Of a stretch of DNA of 64,000 nt, positions 51,597 through 59,955 are shown piece after piece; within the stretch, counting starts at the first letter, position 1, and each line of letters starts with the position of its first letter. The notes below the pieces were generated by a model, which ran no database searches, was not told where the DNA came from, and saw nothing but the letters and a program-made list of their open reading frames with translations. A program made the position numbers and the translations under genes. This stretch comes from Betaproteobacteria bacterium (GTDB lineage: Bacteria > Pseudomonadota > Gammaproteobacteria > Burkholderiales > Casimicrobiaceae): positions 89,382 to 153,381 of the forward strand of contig JAOUIA010000001.1 of assembly GCA_029884335.1 (NCBI GenBank). Reading direction: 5' to 3'.

Positions 51597-52574
51597 ATGA
51601 CCTGCAAGATCCCCCGCGGTCCCGTGATGCTCGGCATCGAGGGCCGCGAGCTCACCGCCGCCGATCGCGAGAGGCTCGCCCACCCGCTGGTGGGCGGAGT
51701 GATCCTGTTCACCCGCAACTTCGCGGACTGCGCGCAGCTTCGGGCGCTCACCGCCGCGATCCGCGCGTTGCGCGACCCGGCGCCGGTGGTCGCGGTGGAC
51801 CACGAAGGCGGGCGCGTGCAGCGCTTCCGCGACGGCTTCACCGACATCGGGCCGATGCGGCGCCTGGGCGAGCTTTGGGACCGCGACGTCGCCGCCGCCG
51901 CCCGCGAAGCGGCGCGCGTGGGATGGACCATCGCCAGCGAGCTGCGCGCGCACGGCGTCGACCTCGCGTTCACCCCCGTGCTCGACCTCGACTTCGGCGC
52001 CTCCACGGTGATCGGCGATCGGGCGCTGCACCGGAATCCCAACGCCGTCGCGCATCTGGCGAGCGCGCTGCGCCACGGGCTCGCGGCAGGCGGCATGGCG
52101 GCGTGCGGCAAGCACTTCCCGGGCCACGGGTTCGTCGCCGCGGATTCGCACCTCGAGCTTCCCGTCGACGAGCGTTCCTTCGAGGCGCTGCTGGCCGACG
52201 ACCTGGTGCCGTTCGGCGCGCTCGCTCACGCCGGCCTGGAGGCGATCATGGCGGCCCACGTCGTGTATCCGAGCGTGGACCCGCAGCCCGCGGGCTTCTC
52301 GCGCACCTGGTGCACGACGATCCTGCGCGAGCGGTTCGGCTTCGACGGCGCACTCTTCTCCGACGACCTCGGCATGGCGGGCGCGGCGATCGCAGGCGAC
52401 GTCGTCGCGCGCGCGGAGGCGGCGATCGCCGCCGGATGCGACGTTGCGCTCACCTGCAACGAGATGGACGCTGCCGACACGCTGCTGTCGCGCTGGCGAC
52501 CGCCGCCACAGCCGCATCTCGCGCGGCGCTGGGCCCGGCTCGCCGGGCGGCCGCCCGGCCCGCCGCCGCCGTGA
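51597..52574 (+). CDS. nagZ: Beta-N-acetylhexosaminidase NagZ
   Basis: 325 aa, glycoside hydrolase family 3. VAVDHEGGRVQRF (about 62-74), CGKHFPGHG (about 165-173) with the catalytic His loop, and LFSDDLGMAGA (about 255-265) holding the nucleophile Asp. It recycles peptidoglycan by removing GlcNAc from anhydro-muropeptides in the cytoplasm. The Pro-rich C-terminus (RPPGPPPP) is unusual and probably disordered. Convergent with iclR across a 16-bp hairpin. Confidence 0.95.
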   Translation: MTCKIPRGPVMLGIEGRELTAADRERLAHPLVGGVILFTRNFADCAQLRALTAAIRALRDPAPVVAVDHEGGRVQRFRDGFTDIGPMRRLGELWDRDVAAAAREAARVGWTIASELRAHGVDLAFTPVLDLDFGASTVIGDRALHRNPNAVAHLASALRHGLAAGGMAACGKHFPGHGFVAADSHLELPVDERSFEALLADDLVPFGALAHAGLEAIMAAHVVYPSVDPQPAGFSRTWCTTILRERFGFDGALFSDDLGMAGAAIAGDVVARAEAAIAAGCDVALTCNEMDAADTLLSRWRPPPQPHLARRWARLAGRPPGPPPP

Positions 52575-52695
52575 TGCCTGACCGGGCATCACTCAGGGTG
52601 CTCGCATGGGCAAGGCGCAGGCACGGCGCCCTGTGTTTCGTGGTGTTTCCAGCGGCGGCGCACGGCCGCCCGAAGGCGCCGCTCTGACACCCGGT

Positions 52696-52738
52696 CGTGA
52701 GGAAACGCGGGCTCGCTTTCCGCCCGCGTTTCCTCACG
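52696..52738. terminator. 16-bp perfect hairpin between convergent nagZ and iclR
   Basis: CGTGAGGAAACGCGGG (52696-52711) and CCCGCGTTTCCTCACG (52723-52738) are exact complements with an 11-base loop. It begins two bases beyond the iclR stop and likely serves both genes as a bidirectional terminator. Confidence 0.72.
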
Positions 52739-52739
52739 A

Positions 52740-53576
52740 TCACCACGGATGCGGCCAGCGCCCGCCGAGCTTGCGGGTGATTTCCTCGGCGGTGTGGGCG
52801 ACGATCGGACCGAGCTGGCGGATGCGCGCGTCCGGCAGCCGCGACACGGGCCCGGCGAGGGAGATCGCGCCCAGCGATTCGGCGTGCTCGTCGTAGATCG
52901 GGCTCGCCACGCAGCGCGTGCCCACGAGGTGCTCCTCGTCGTCGAACGAGTAGCCGCGCTGGCGGATCACGCGCAGGCTCGCCCACATCGTCTCCGGCGA
53001 GGTGATCGTGGTGTCGGTGATGCGCGCGAGCCCCTTCACCTTGAGGATCGCGTCGATCTGCTCGTCGGGCAGCGTGGCGAAGATCGCCTTGCCCACGCCC
53101 GAGGCGTGCAGCGGAACCCGGCTGCCCAGGCGCACGATCGTGCGCATGGTCTCGCGGCACTGCACCTGGTCGATGAACACGGCCTCGGTGCCGTCGAGGA
53201 TCGCGAGGTTCGTCGTCTCGCCGACCTGCTCCATCAGCCGTCGCATGTAGGGGTGGCTCTGTGCCACCCAGTCGCGCGAGGCGAGGAAGCTCGACCCCAC
53301 GGTGAACGCCTGCAGGCCCACGTACCACAGGCCGAGGTCGCCGGCCTGGAACACGTAGCCCATCTTCTCCAGCGTGGCGAGCAGCCGGTGGGCAGTCGAC
53401 GGCGCGAGGCCGACCCGCTGCCCGACATCGGTCAGCGTGAGGCCCCCCTCCGCCTTGCCGAGCGCCTCGAGGATCGACAGCCCGCGCGTCAGGCTCTGCA
53501 CCTGCCCGGTGACGGCCCCGGGCTTGGCCGGTGCGCGGCCGCGGCGCGTCGGCGGCGGGGTGAAGCGGTGCGGCAT
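52740..53576 (-). CDS. IclR-family transcriptional regulator
   Basis: 278 aa. Helix-turn-helix at about residues 25-85 (RGLSILEALGKAEGGLTLTD, then RVGLAPSTAHRLLATLEKMGY), followed by the IclR ligand-binding domain with GSRVPLHASGVGKAIFA and AISLAGPVSRLPDARI. The start MPHRFTPP is chosen; an in-frame extension of 26 residues upstream is unlike the family. Divergent from the TRAP transporter, which it probably regulates. Ligand unknown, likely an organic acid. Confidence 0.92.
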   Translation of the reverse strand: MPHRFTPPPTRRGRAPAKPGAVTGQVQSLTRGLSILEALGKAEGGLTLTDVGQRVGLAPSTAHRLLATLEKMGYVFQAGDLGLWYVGLQAFTVGSSFLASRDWVAQSHPYMRRLMEQVGETTNLAILDGTEAVFIDQVQCRETMRTIVRLGSRVPLHASGVGKAIFATLPDEQIDAILKVKGLARITDTTITSPETMWASLRVIRQRGYSFDDEEHLVGTRCVASPIYDEHAESLGAISLAGPVSRLPDARIRQLGPIVAHTAEEITRKLGGRWPHPW

Positions 53577-53770
53577 GGGGGGCGACCGGATTCGCGGAAG
53601 GGCTCGACACATCTTGCCACAGTGCCCCCGCAACCCGGCCCGGCTTTGATCCACGGAGTTTCTTTGCCGGCCGCCGGCTGCTAGGATTGGCCGGTTGCGC
53701 GAAATCGGCTAAGTGCGCGCATTGTCACCGGCCGGCCGTGCCGGCCCGGGGGATCCTCACTGGAGGGAGC

Positions 53771-54766
53771 ATGCAAAACAAACGTCGTGATTTCGTTCGC
53801 TCGTCCGCCGCGCTGGCGGCGGCCGCGGCCGTAGGCGGCATCCGCCCGGCATTCGCGCAAGCGAAGCAGGTGTGGAAGGCCTCGGACGTGCACCCGCTCG
53901 GCTACCCGACGGTCGAGGCGATCCAGCGCATGGGCAAGAAGCTGGAGGCGGCCACCAACGGCCGCATCTCGATCCAGATGTTCCCGTCGATGCAGCTGGG
54001 CGGCGAGAAGGAGATGATCGAGCAGGCGCAGGTCGGCGCGCTGCAGATCGCCCGCATCTCGGTGGGCGCGATGGGGCCGGTGGTCGACGACCTCAACGTG
54101 TTCAACCTGCCGTTCATCTTCAAGGACGAGGCGCAGATGCGCCGGGTCATCGACGGCCCGATCGGCCAGAAGATGCTCGACGACATCAGTGCCAGCCCGC
54201 AGAGCCGCCTGATCGCGCTGGGCTGGATGGACGCCGGCACGCGCAACGTCTACTCGAACAAGCCCGCGACCAAGCCGGCGGACCTCAAGGGCATGAAGAT
54301 CCGCATGATGGGCAATCCGATCTTCGTCGAGACGATGAATGCGATGGGCGGCAACGGCGTCGCGATGGGCTTCAACGAGCTCTACAGCGCGCTGCAGACC
54401 GGCGTCGTCGACGGCGCGGAGAACAACCCGCCGACGCTGCTGGCGCAGAACCACTACCAGGTGTCCAAGGTGTACAGCCTGACCGGCCACCTGATCATTC
54501 CGGAGATCTTCGTGTTCTCGCGCCGCACCTGGGACACGCTGTCGAAGGAAGACCAGGCGCTGGTGAAGAAGCTGTCGCGCGAGGCGCAGCTCGAGCAGCG
54601 AGCGCTGTGGGACGCGTACACGGGCGAGGCCGTCACGAAGCTCAAGGCCGCCGGGGTGCAGTTCGTCGAGGTCGACAAGAAGGCCTTCTACGACGCGACC
54701 CAACCGGTGCGCGACAAGTACGGCGTAAAGTACGGCGCGCTGCTGAAGCAGATCCAGGCCTCCTAG
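53771..54766 (+). CDS. TRAP transporter substrate-binding protein (DctP type)
   Basis: 331 aa. The N-terminus KRRDFVRSSAALAAAAAVGG resembles a Tat-type or Sec signal, cleaved near AFAQ (about 29). VSVGAMGPV-like and YSNKPATKPADLKGMKIRMM (about 160-180) with the ligand-binding Arg, and FNELYSALQTGVVDGAENN (about 200-218) are diagnostic DctP features. It captures a carboxylate in the periplasm. GGAGGGAG lies before the ATG. A hairpin separates it from dctQ. Confidence 0.92.
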   Translation: MQNKRRDFVRSSAALAAAAAVGGIRPAFAQAKQVWKASDVHPLGYPTVEAIQRMGKKLEAATNGRISIQMFPSMQLGGEKEMIEQAQVGALQIARISVGAMGPVVDDLNVFNLPFIFKDEAQMRRVIDGPIGQKMLDDISASPQSRLIALGWMDAGTRNVYSNKPATKPADLKGMKIRMMGNPIFVETMNAMGGNGVAMGFNELYSALQTGVVDGAENNPPTLLAQNHYQVSKVYSLTGHLIIPEIFVFSRRTWDTLSKEDQALVKKLSREAQLEQRALWDAYTGEAVTKLKAAGVQFVEVDKKAFYDATQPVRDKYGVKYGALLKQIQAS

Positions 54767-54790
54767 CGACCCGTCGTCGCGAAGCGCGCG

Positions 54791-54813
54791 GGCGGGGATG
54801 GTGAGTCCCCGCC
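54791..54813 (+). repeat. Hairpin in the dctP-dctQ spacer
   Basis: GGCGGGGA (54791-54798) and TCCCCGCC (54806-54813) with a seven-base loop. It resembles the GTCCCCGC family. It may protect the 3' end of dctP mRNA and give more binding protein than membrane subunits. Confidence 0.5.
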
Positions 54814-54837
54814 TGCGCGCGCGTGCGCTCCGCCGCC

Positions 54838-55362
54838 ATGACCCTCAAGCAACGCTACGTTCTGGCGATGGAGTGGCTGTACAAGATCTGCGTCTGGACC
54901 TCGGGCGTCGCGCTGCTGCTGATCACGCTGGTGATCCCCTACGGCGTGTTCATGCGCTACGTCGTCAACTCGCCGTCGAGCTGGCCCGAGCCGCTCTCCG
55001 TGGTGATGATGGTGGCGTTCTCGTTCATCGGCGGCGCCGCCGTGTACCGGGCGGGCGCGCACATCGCGGTGCGGGCCGTCGTCGACGCCGTCGGTCCGCG
55101 GACGAAGCTGGTGTTCGAGTGGGCGACGGAGGCGTGCCTCGTCTTCTTCTGCGTGTTCATGGTCTGGAAGGGCTACGAACTGGTCGTCGCCACGATGCAC
55201 CAGTCGATCGCCGAGTTCCCCGACCTGCCGGTGGGCGTCGTCTACATGCCGATCCCGATCTGCGGCGCGCTGCTGCTGCTGTTCATCGTCGAGCGGATCT
55301 GGTGCGGCGAGCCGCCGAAGACGTCGTACATGTATCAGGACGATCCCGAGGCCCTGGAGTAG
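54838..55362 (+). CDS. TRAP transporter small membrane subunit (DctQ type)
   Basis: 174 aa with four transmembrane helices. MRYVVNSPSSWPEPLSV (about 39-55) is the DctQ motif with the conserved Trp-Pro-Glu. It forms the membrane complex with DctM. ATG at 54838; a GTG five codons upstream is less likely. Four bases before dctM. Confidence 0.9.
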   Translation: MTLKQRYVLAMEWLYKICVWTSGVALLLITLVIPYGVFMRYVVNSPSSWPEPLSVVMMVAFSFIGGAAVYRAGAHIAVRAVVDAVGPRTKLVFEWATEACLVFFCVFMVWKGYELVVATMHQSIAEFPDLPVGVVYMPIPICGALLLLFIVERIWCGEPPKTSYMYQDDPEALE

Positions 55363-55365
55363 GCG

Positions 55366-56649
55366 ATGGACTCACTCGTGCTCATCGGCTCGTTCTGCGT
55401 GTTCATGGTGATCGGCGTGCCGATCGCCTTTTCGCTCGGCCTCTCCGCGCTTGTCGGCGCCATGTGGATCGACATCCCGGCCGAGGCGGTCATGCTGAAG
55501 ATCTCCGACGGCACGGACGACTTCTCGCTGCTCGCGATCCCGTTCTTCGTCCTCGCGGGCGCGATCATGGCCGAGGGCGGCATGGCCTACCGGCTGATCA
55601 ACCTCGCCAAGGTGCTGGTCGGATGGATACGCGGCGGCCTCGCCGTCGTCAACATCTTCGCCTCGACGCTGTTCGGCACGATCTCCGGTTCCTCCGTCGC
55701 CGACACGGCGTCGGTCGGCTCGATCATGATCCCGCAGATGGTGAAGCAGGGCTACCCGCGCGTGTTCGCGGTCAACCTGACCATCTGCGGCTCGGTACAG
55801 GCGGTGCTGATCCCGCCCTCGCACAACGCGGTGATCTACTCGATTGCCGCGGGAGGGAGCGTGTCGATCGCCCACCTGTTCCTGGCCGGCATTCTGCCCG
55901 GCGCGCTGTTCGGACTCTGCCTCGTCGGGCTCGTGCTGTGGACCGCGCAGAAGCGCCACATGCCGAAGGCCGAGATCCTCACCTTCCGCAAGTCGCTCAA
56001 GGTGGTCTTCGACTCGGTCTGGGGCCTGGGCACGGTGTTCATCATCCTCGGCGGCATCCTCTCCGGCGTCTTCACCGCCACCGAGTCCGCGGCGGTCGCG
56101 TGCGTCTACGCGTTCGTCGTCACGATGCTCGTCTACCGGGACTACAAGTGGAAGGACCTGCCGAAGCTCATGCACCGGACGGTCAAGACGGTCGCGATGG
56201 TGATGCTGCTGATCGGCGTCTCCGCCGCGTTCGGCTACATGATGGCGCTGATGCAGATCCCGGCGAAGGCAACGGCATTCTTCCTCGAGCTCACCAGCAA
56301 CAAGTACGTGATGCTGATGCTCGTGAACGTCCTGCTGCTGCTTCTCGGGACGTTCATGGACATGGCGCCGATGCTGCTGATCTGCACGCCGATCCTGCTG
56401 CCGGTCATGAAGACCTTCGGCGTCGACCCGGTGCACTTCGGCATGATCATGATCGTCAACCTCGCGATCGGCCTGATCACGCCGCCGGTGGGGCCGACGC
56501 TGTTCGTCGGCTGCGCGATCGGCCAGGTGTCCATGGAGGAGGTGTCGCGTGAGCTATGGCCGTTCTACGCCGCGATGTGCACGGCGCTCCTGATCATCAC
56601 CTACGTGCCGGCGCTGTCGCTGTGGATCCCCGGCATGTACAAGTTGTAG
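55366..56649 (+). CDS. TRAP transporter large membrane subunit (DctM type)
   Basis: 427 aa, about 12 hydrophobic segments. FSLLAIPFFVLAGAIMAEGG, GTISGSSVADTASVGS (about 103-118) and the C-terminal NLAIGLITPPVGPTLFVG are DctM signatures. It imports the DctP ligand with sodium. It ends just before the convergent DMGDH-like gene, only 13 bases between stop codons. Confidence 0.95.
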   Translation: MDSLVLIGSFCVFMVIGVPIAFSLGLSALVGAMWIDIPAEAVMLKISDGTDDFSLLAIPFFVLAGAIMAEGGMAYRLINLAKVLVGWIRGGLAVVNIFASTLFGTISGSSVADTASVGSIMIPQMVKQGYPRVFAVNLTICGSVQAVLIPPSHNAVIYSIAAGGSVSIAHLFLAGILPGALFGLCLVGLVLWTAQKRHMPKAEILTFRKSLKVVFDSVWGLGTVFIILGGILSGVFTATESAAVACVYAFVVTMLVYRDYKWKDLPKLMHRTVKTVAMVMLLIGVSAAFGYMMALMQIPAKATAFFLELTSNKYVMLMLVNVLLLLLGTFMDMAPMLLICTPILLPVMKTFGVDPVHFGMIMIVNLAIGLITPPVGPTLFVGCAIGQVSMEEVSRELWPFYAAMCTALLIITYVPALSLWIPGMYKL

Positions 56650-56662
56650 CGGCGCTCCGCCG

Positions 56663-59080
56663 TCAGGCCACGCGCGCCGCCGCCGCGAAGCGCTCGCCGG
56701 CGATGTCCACCTCGCAGCGCATGGCGGCGAGCGCGTCGTCGGTGATCGGCCGCCCGAGCCTCGCGTAGCCCAGCGCGACCGCGCGTCCCGCCGCGCGGCT
56801 GTAGCCCGCCGAGGAGAGCTCGCCGACCGGCTTGCCGTCGAGCAGGATCGGCTCGCCGCCCCAGGGAAACGCGGCGGGATCCGCGAGCGTGAACGCGAGC
56901 AGGCGCTTGGCGAGCGGCTCGTCGCGCGCCTTCGCGAGCGCCTCGCGGCCGAGGAAGTCCGCCGGCTTGTCGAGCTTCACGGCGTAGCCGAGCCCCGCCT
57001 GCCACGGCGTCTCGTCGGGGGAGAGCTCCGCGCCCCAGGCACGACGGCCGGCCTCGATGCGCAGCGCGTCGATCGTGTAGTAGCCGGCGTCCCTGAGGCC
57101 GAACGCGGCGCCCTCGCTCCACAGCGCGTCGTAGAGCGTCAGGCACTGCTCGACGGGCACGTAGAGCTCGTAGCCGGGGCCGCCGACGTAGCTCATGCGC
57201 GCGGCGCGCACGCGGGCGTAGCCGACGTCGATCTCGCGCGTCATCGAGAACGGCATCGCGGCCTTCGACAGGTCGTCGGGCGAGAGCCGGCCCAGCAGGG
57301 CCTCGGCCTTCGGGCCCATCACCGAGACGACCGACCAGGCGCCGGTGACGTCGACCAGCGCCGCGTGCTCGTCCGCGCCGACGTGCCGCTCGATCCACGA
57401 GAAATCGCGGGTGGTCTGCGCCGACCCGGTGACGACGAGGAACTCGGCCGCGCCCAGCCGCGTCACCGTGAGGTCGCTCTCGAAGCAGCCGCGCGCGTTC
57501 AGCATCGCCGTGTACACCATGCGGCCGACGGGCACGTCCATCTCGTTGGCGCACAGGCGCTGGAGCACGCGCAGCGCATCGCGGCCCTTGAGCACGAACT
57601 TGGAGAACGAGGTCTGGTCGAAGACGGCGACGTCCTCGCGGCAGGCGCGCTGCTCCTCCAGCACGTGCGGCAGCCACCCCGGCGTTCCGAGCGTGGGCGG
57701 AGGCTCGCTCGCGCCGGCCGGGAGGAAGTAGTTCGCGCGCTCCCAGTTGAGCTTGCTGCCGAACACCGCGCCCTTCGCCTTCAGGCGGTCGTAGAGCGGC
57801 GAGCGCCGCAGCGGCCGCACGCTGGCGAGCTCCTCGCGCGGCCAGCGCATCGCGTAGTGCAGGCCCAGCGTCTCGACCGTGCGGTCGGCGAGGTGGCGGC
57901 GGTTGGCGTGGAAGCCGGCAAAGCGGCGGATGTCGACGTCCCACAAGTCGACTGGCGCCTCGCCGTCGACGATCCACTGGGCGATGAGCGAACCCGCGCC
58001 GCCGGCGTTGGCGATGCCGGCCGAGTTGAACCCGGCGCACACGAAGCAGCCGGCGACCTCGGGCGCCTCGCCGAGGATGAAGTTGCCGTCGAGCGTGAAG
58101 CTCTCGGGGCCGTTGAGCAGCATCTTCACCGGCGCCGTCTCGAGGCAGGGCGTGCGGTGGATGGCGTTGCGCATCAGGATCTCGAACTGGTCCCAGTCCT
58201 CGGGCAGCAGCCGGAACTCGAAGCCCTCCGGGATCGGGTCCACGTTCCAGGGCTTCGCCACCGGCTCGAAGCCGCCCATCACCAGGCCGCCCACCTCCTC
58301 CTTGTAGTAGATGCAGCCGTCGGGGTCGCGGATCACCGGCAGGTCCGGGGTCACCCCTTCGATGCGCTCGGTGACGAGGTAGAAGTGCTCGGCGGAGTAC
58401 AGCGGCACGTTGACACCCGCGAGCCGGCCGAACTGGCGCGCCCACTGCCCGCCGCAGTTGAGCAGCGCCTCGCAGCGCGTGACGCCCTCTTCGTCGCCGC
58501 GCTTCCAGCGCACGCCGGCCACGCGGCCGGCCGCGACGTCGACGCCCGTCACCCGCACCTCCTCGAGGATCGTCGCGCCCTTCAGGCGCGCGCCCTTGGC
58601 GAGCGACATCGCGAGGTCCGTCGGATTGGCCTTGCCGTCGCCGGGGATCCACACCGCGCCGGCGAGGTCGTCGGTGCGCAGGATCGGCGCGATGCGACCG
58701 GCCTCGGCAGGGGAGACGAACTCGAACTCGACGCCGAAGCTCCGCGCACGCGCCATCTGCCGCTTCACGAGCGTGAGGCGCTCCGGGGTGGCGGCCACGT
58801 TCAGCGACCCGCAACGCTTCCAGCCGGTGGCGAGTCCCGTCTCCTGCTCCAGGGCAGCGTACAGCTCGATGCCGTAGCGGCTCATGCGCGTCGCATTGCG
58901 CGTGGCACGCGTCTGGCCGACGAGGCCGGCGGCGTGCCACGTCGTGCCGCAGGTGAGCTTGCCCTGCTCGAGGAGCAGCACGTCGCGCACGCCGAGGCGG
59001 GCGAGGTGGTAGGCGGCCGAGCAGCCGGCGATGCCGCCGCCGACGATCACGACGCGGGCGTGAGAGGGCACGGGGGGCAT
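56663..59080 (-). CDS. FAD oxidoreductase of the dimethylglycine/sarcosine dehydrogenase family with GcvT domain
   Basis: 805 aa. N-terminal DAO-type domain: VIVGGGIAGCSAAYHLA (about 10-26), then CGTTWHAAGLVGQ (about 44-56), where the homologous His in mammalian sarcosine and dimethylglycine dehydrogenases carries covalent FAD. The FAO central domain is followed by GcvT/aminomethyltransferase-like domains from about 430 (FDQTSFSKFVLKG, then GPGYELYVP and LDALRIEAG-like). Such enzymes N-demethylate secondary or tertiary amines and hand formaldehyde to tetrahydrofolate. It is the last gene of the minus-strand operon, 14 bases after the DMT gene. Substrate unknown. Confidence 0.87.
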   Translation of the reverse strand: MPPVPSHARVVIVGGGIAGCSAAYHLARLGVRDVLLLEQGKLTCGTTWHAAGLVGQTRATRNATRMSRYGIELYAALEQETGLATGWKRCGSLNVAATPERLTLVKRQMARARSFGVEFEFVSPAEAGRIAPILRTDDLAGAVWIPGDGKANPTDLAMSLAKGARLKGATILEEVRVTGVDVAAGRVAGVRWKRGDEEGVTRCEALLNCGGQWARQFGRLAGVNVPLYSAEHFYLVTERIEGVTPDLPVIRDPDGCIYYKEEVGGLVMGGFEPVAKPWNVDPIPEGFEFRLLPEDWDQFEILMRNAIHRTPCLETAPVKMLLNGPESFTLDGNFILGEAPEVAGCFVCAGFNSAGIANAGGAGSLIAQWIVDGEAPVDLWDVDIRRFAGFHANRRHLADRTVETLGLHYAMRWPREELASVRPLRRSPLYDRLKAKGAVFGSKLNWERANYFLPAGASEPPPTLGTPGWLPHVLEEQRACREDVAVFDQTSFSKFVLKGRDALRVLQRLCANEMDVPVGRMVYTAMLNARGCFESDLTVTRLGAAEFLVVTGSAQTTRDFSWIERHVGADEHAALVDVTGAWSVVSVMGPKAEALLGRLSPDDLSKAAMPFSMTREIDVGYARVRAARMSYVGGPGYELYVPVEQCLTLYDALWSEGAAFGLRDAGYYTIDALRIEAGRRAWGAELSPDETPWQAGLGYAVKLDKPADFLGREALAKARDEPLAKRLLAFTLADPAAFPWGGEPILLDGKPVGELSSAGYSRAAGRAVALGYARLGRPITDDALAAMRCEVDIAGERFAAAARVA

Positions 59081-59094
59081 GGGACGATTCCCGA

Positions 59095-59946
59095 TCAGAG
59101 GCGCAGCGCGGCCACGCCGGCCGCGACGCCGACGGCGCCGGCCAGCCGGCGCCAGCCGAAGGATTCCTTGAGGAACAGCGTGCCGATCAGCGCGGCGAAC
59201 ACCACCGAGACCTCGCGCAGCGCGGCGACGACGGCGACCGGCGCGCGCGTCATCGCCCACAGCGCGATCGCGTAGGCGGCCACGCTCGCCGCACCGCCGA
59301 GCATGCCGCGGCGCCAGCGGCGGCGGGCGTAGTCGACCGCGGGACGGCCGCGCTGCCAGACGATCCACGCGAGGAACGGGAAGCCCTCGAGGCACATCAG
59401 CCAGAACGCGTACGACCACGGGCTGCCCGCGGCGCGCGCTCCGGCGCCGTCGACGAGCGTGTAGACGGCGATGATCGCCGCGTTGCCCAGCGCGAATCCC
59501 GCGGCCGCTAGCGTGTGCGTGCCGCTCGCGAGCCAGGCGATCGCGATGATGCCGCCGCTGATGAGCAGGATGCCGGCGAGCGCGTGCGCCCGCAGGTGCT
59601 CGCCCAGCACCGCCACGCCGAGCACGGTGACGATCAGCGGCGCGACGCCGCGCATGAGCGGGTAGGCGAACGAGAGGTCCCCGCGCCGGTACGCGCCGGC
59701 CAGCGTCACGTAGTAGGCGAAGTGAACCACCATCGACGCGAACGCGTAGGGCCACGCGGCGGGGTCCGGCGGCGGCACGATCGCCAGAAGCGGCAGGCAG
59801 GCCGCCGACGAGCCGGCGACGATCAGCGCCGTGTCGAGCATCGGGTCGCCCGCGGCGGACTTGAGCAGCGCGTTCCACAGCGCGTGCAGGAAGCCCGCGC
59901 CGAGGACGGCGAGCGTCACGCCCAGCGAGATGTCGGTGGCGGCCAA
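59095..59946 (-). CDS. DMT-superfamily (EamA) transporter
   Basis: 283 aa with about ten transmembrane helices in two EamA halves. GAGFLHALWNALLKSA at the N-terminus and REVSVVFAALIGTLFLKESF near the end (about 247-266) are typical. The family exports or imports amino acids, amines and other small metabolites. It sits nine bases after the Na+/Pi transporter gene and 14 before the FAD oxidoreductase. Substrate not readable. Confidence 0.85.
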   Translation of the reverse strand: MAATDISLGVTLAVLGAGFLHALWNALLKSAAGDPMLDTALIVAGSSAACLPLLAIVPPPDPAAWPYAFASMVVHFAYYVTLAGAYRRGDLSFAYPLMRGVAPLIVTVLGVAVLGEHLRAHALAGILLISGGIIAIAWLASGTHTLAAAGFALGNAAIIAVYTLVDGAGARAAGSPWSYAFWLMCLEGFPFLAWIVWQRGRPAVDYARRRWRRGMLGGAASVAAYAIALWAMTRAPVAVVAALREVSVVFAALIGTLFLKESFGWRRLAGAVGVAAGVAALRL

Positions 59947-59955
59947 CGCCGTCGG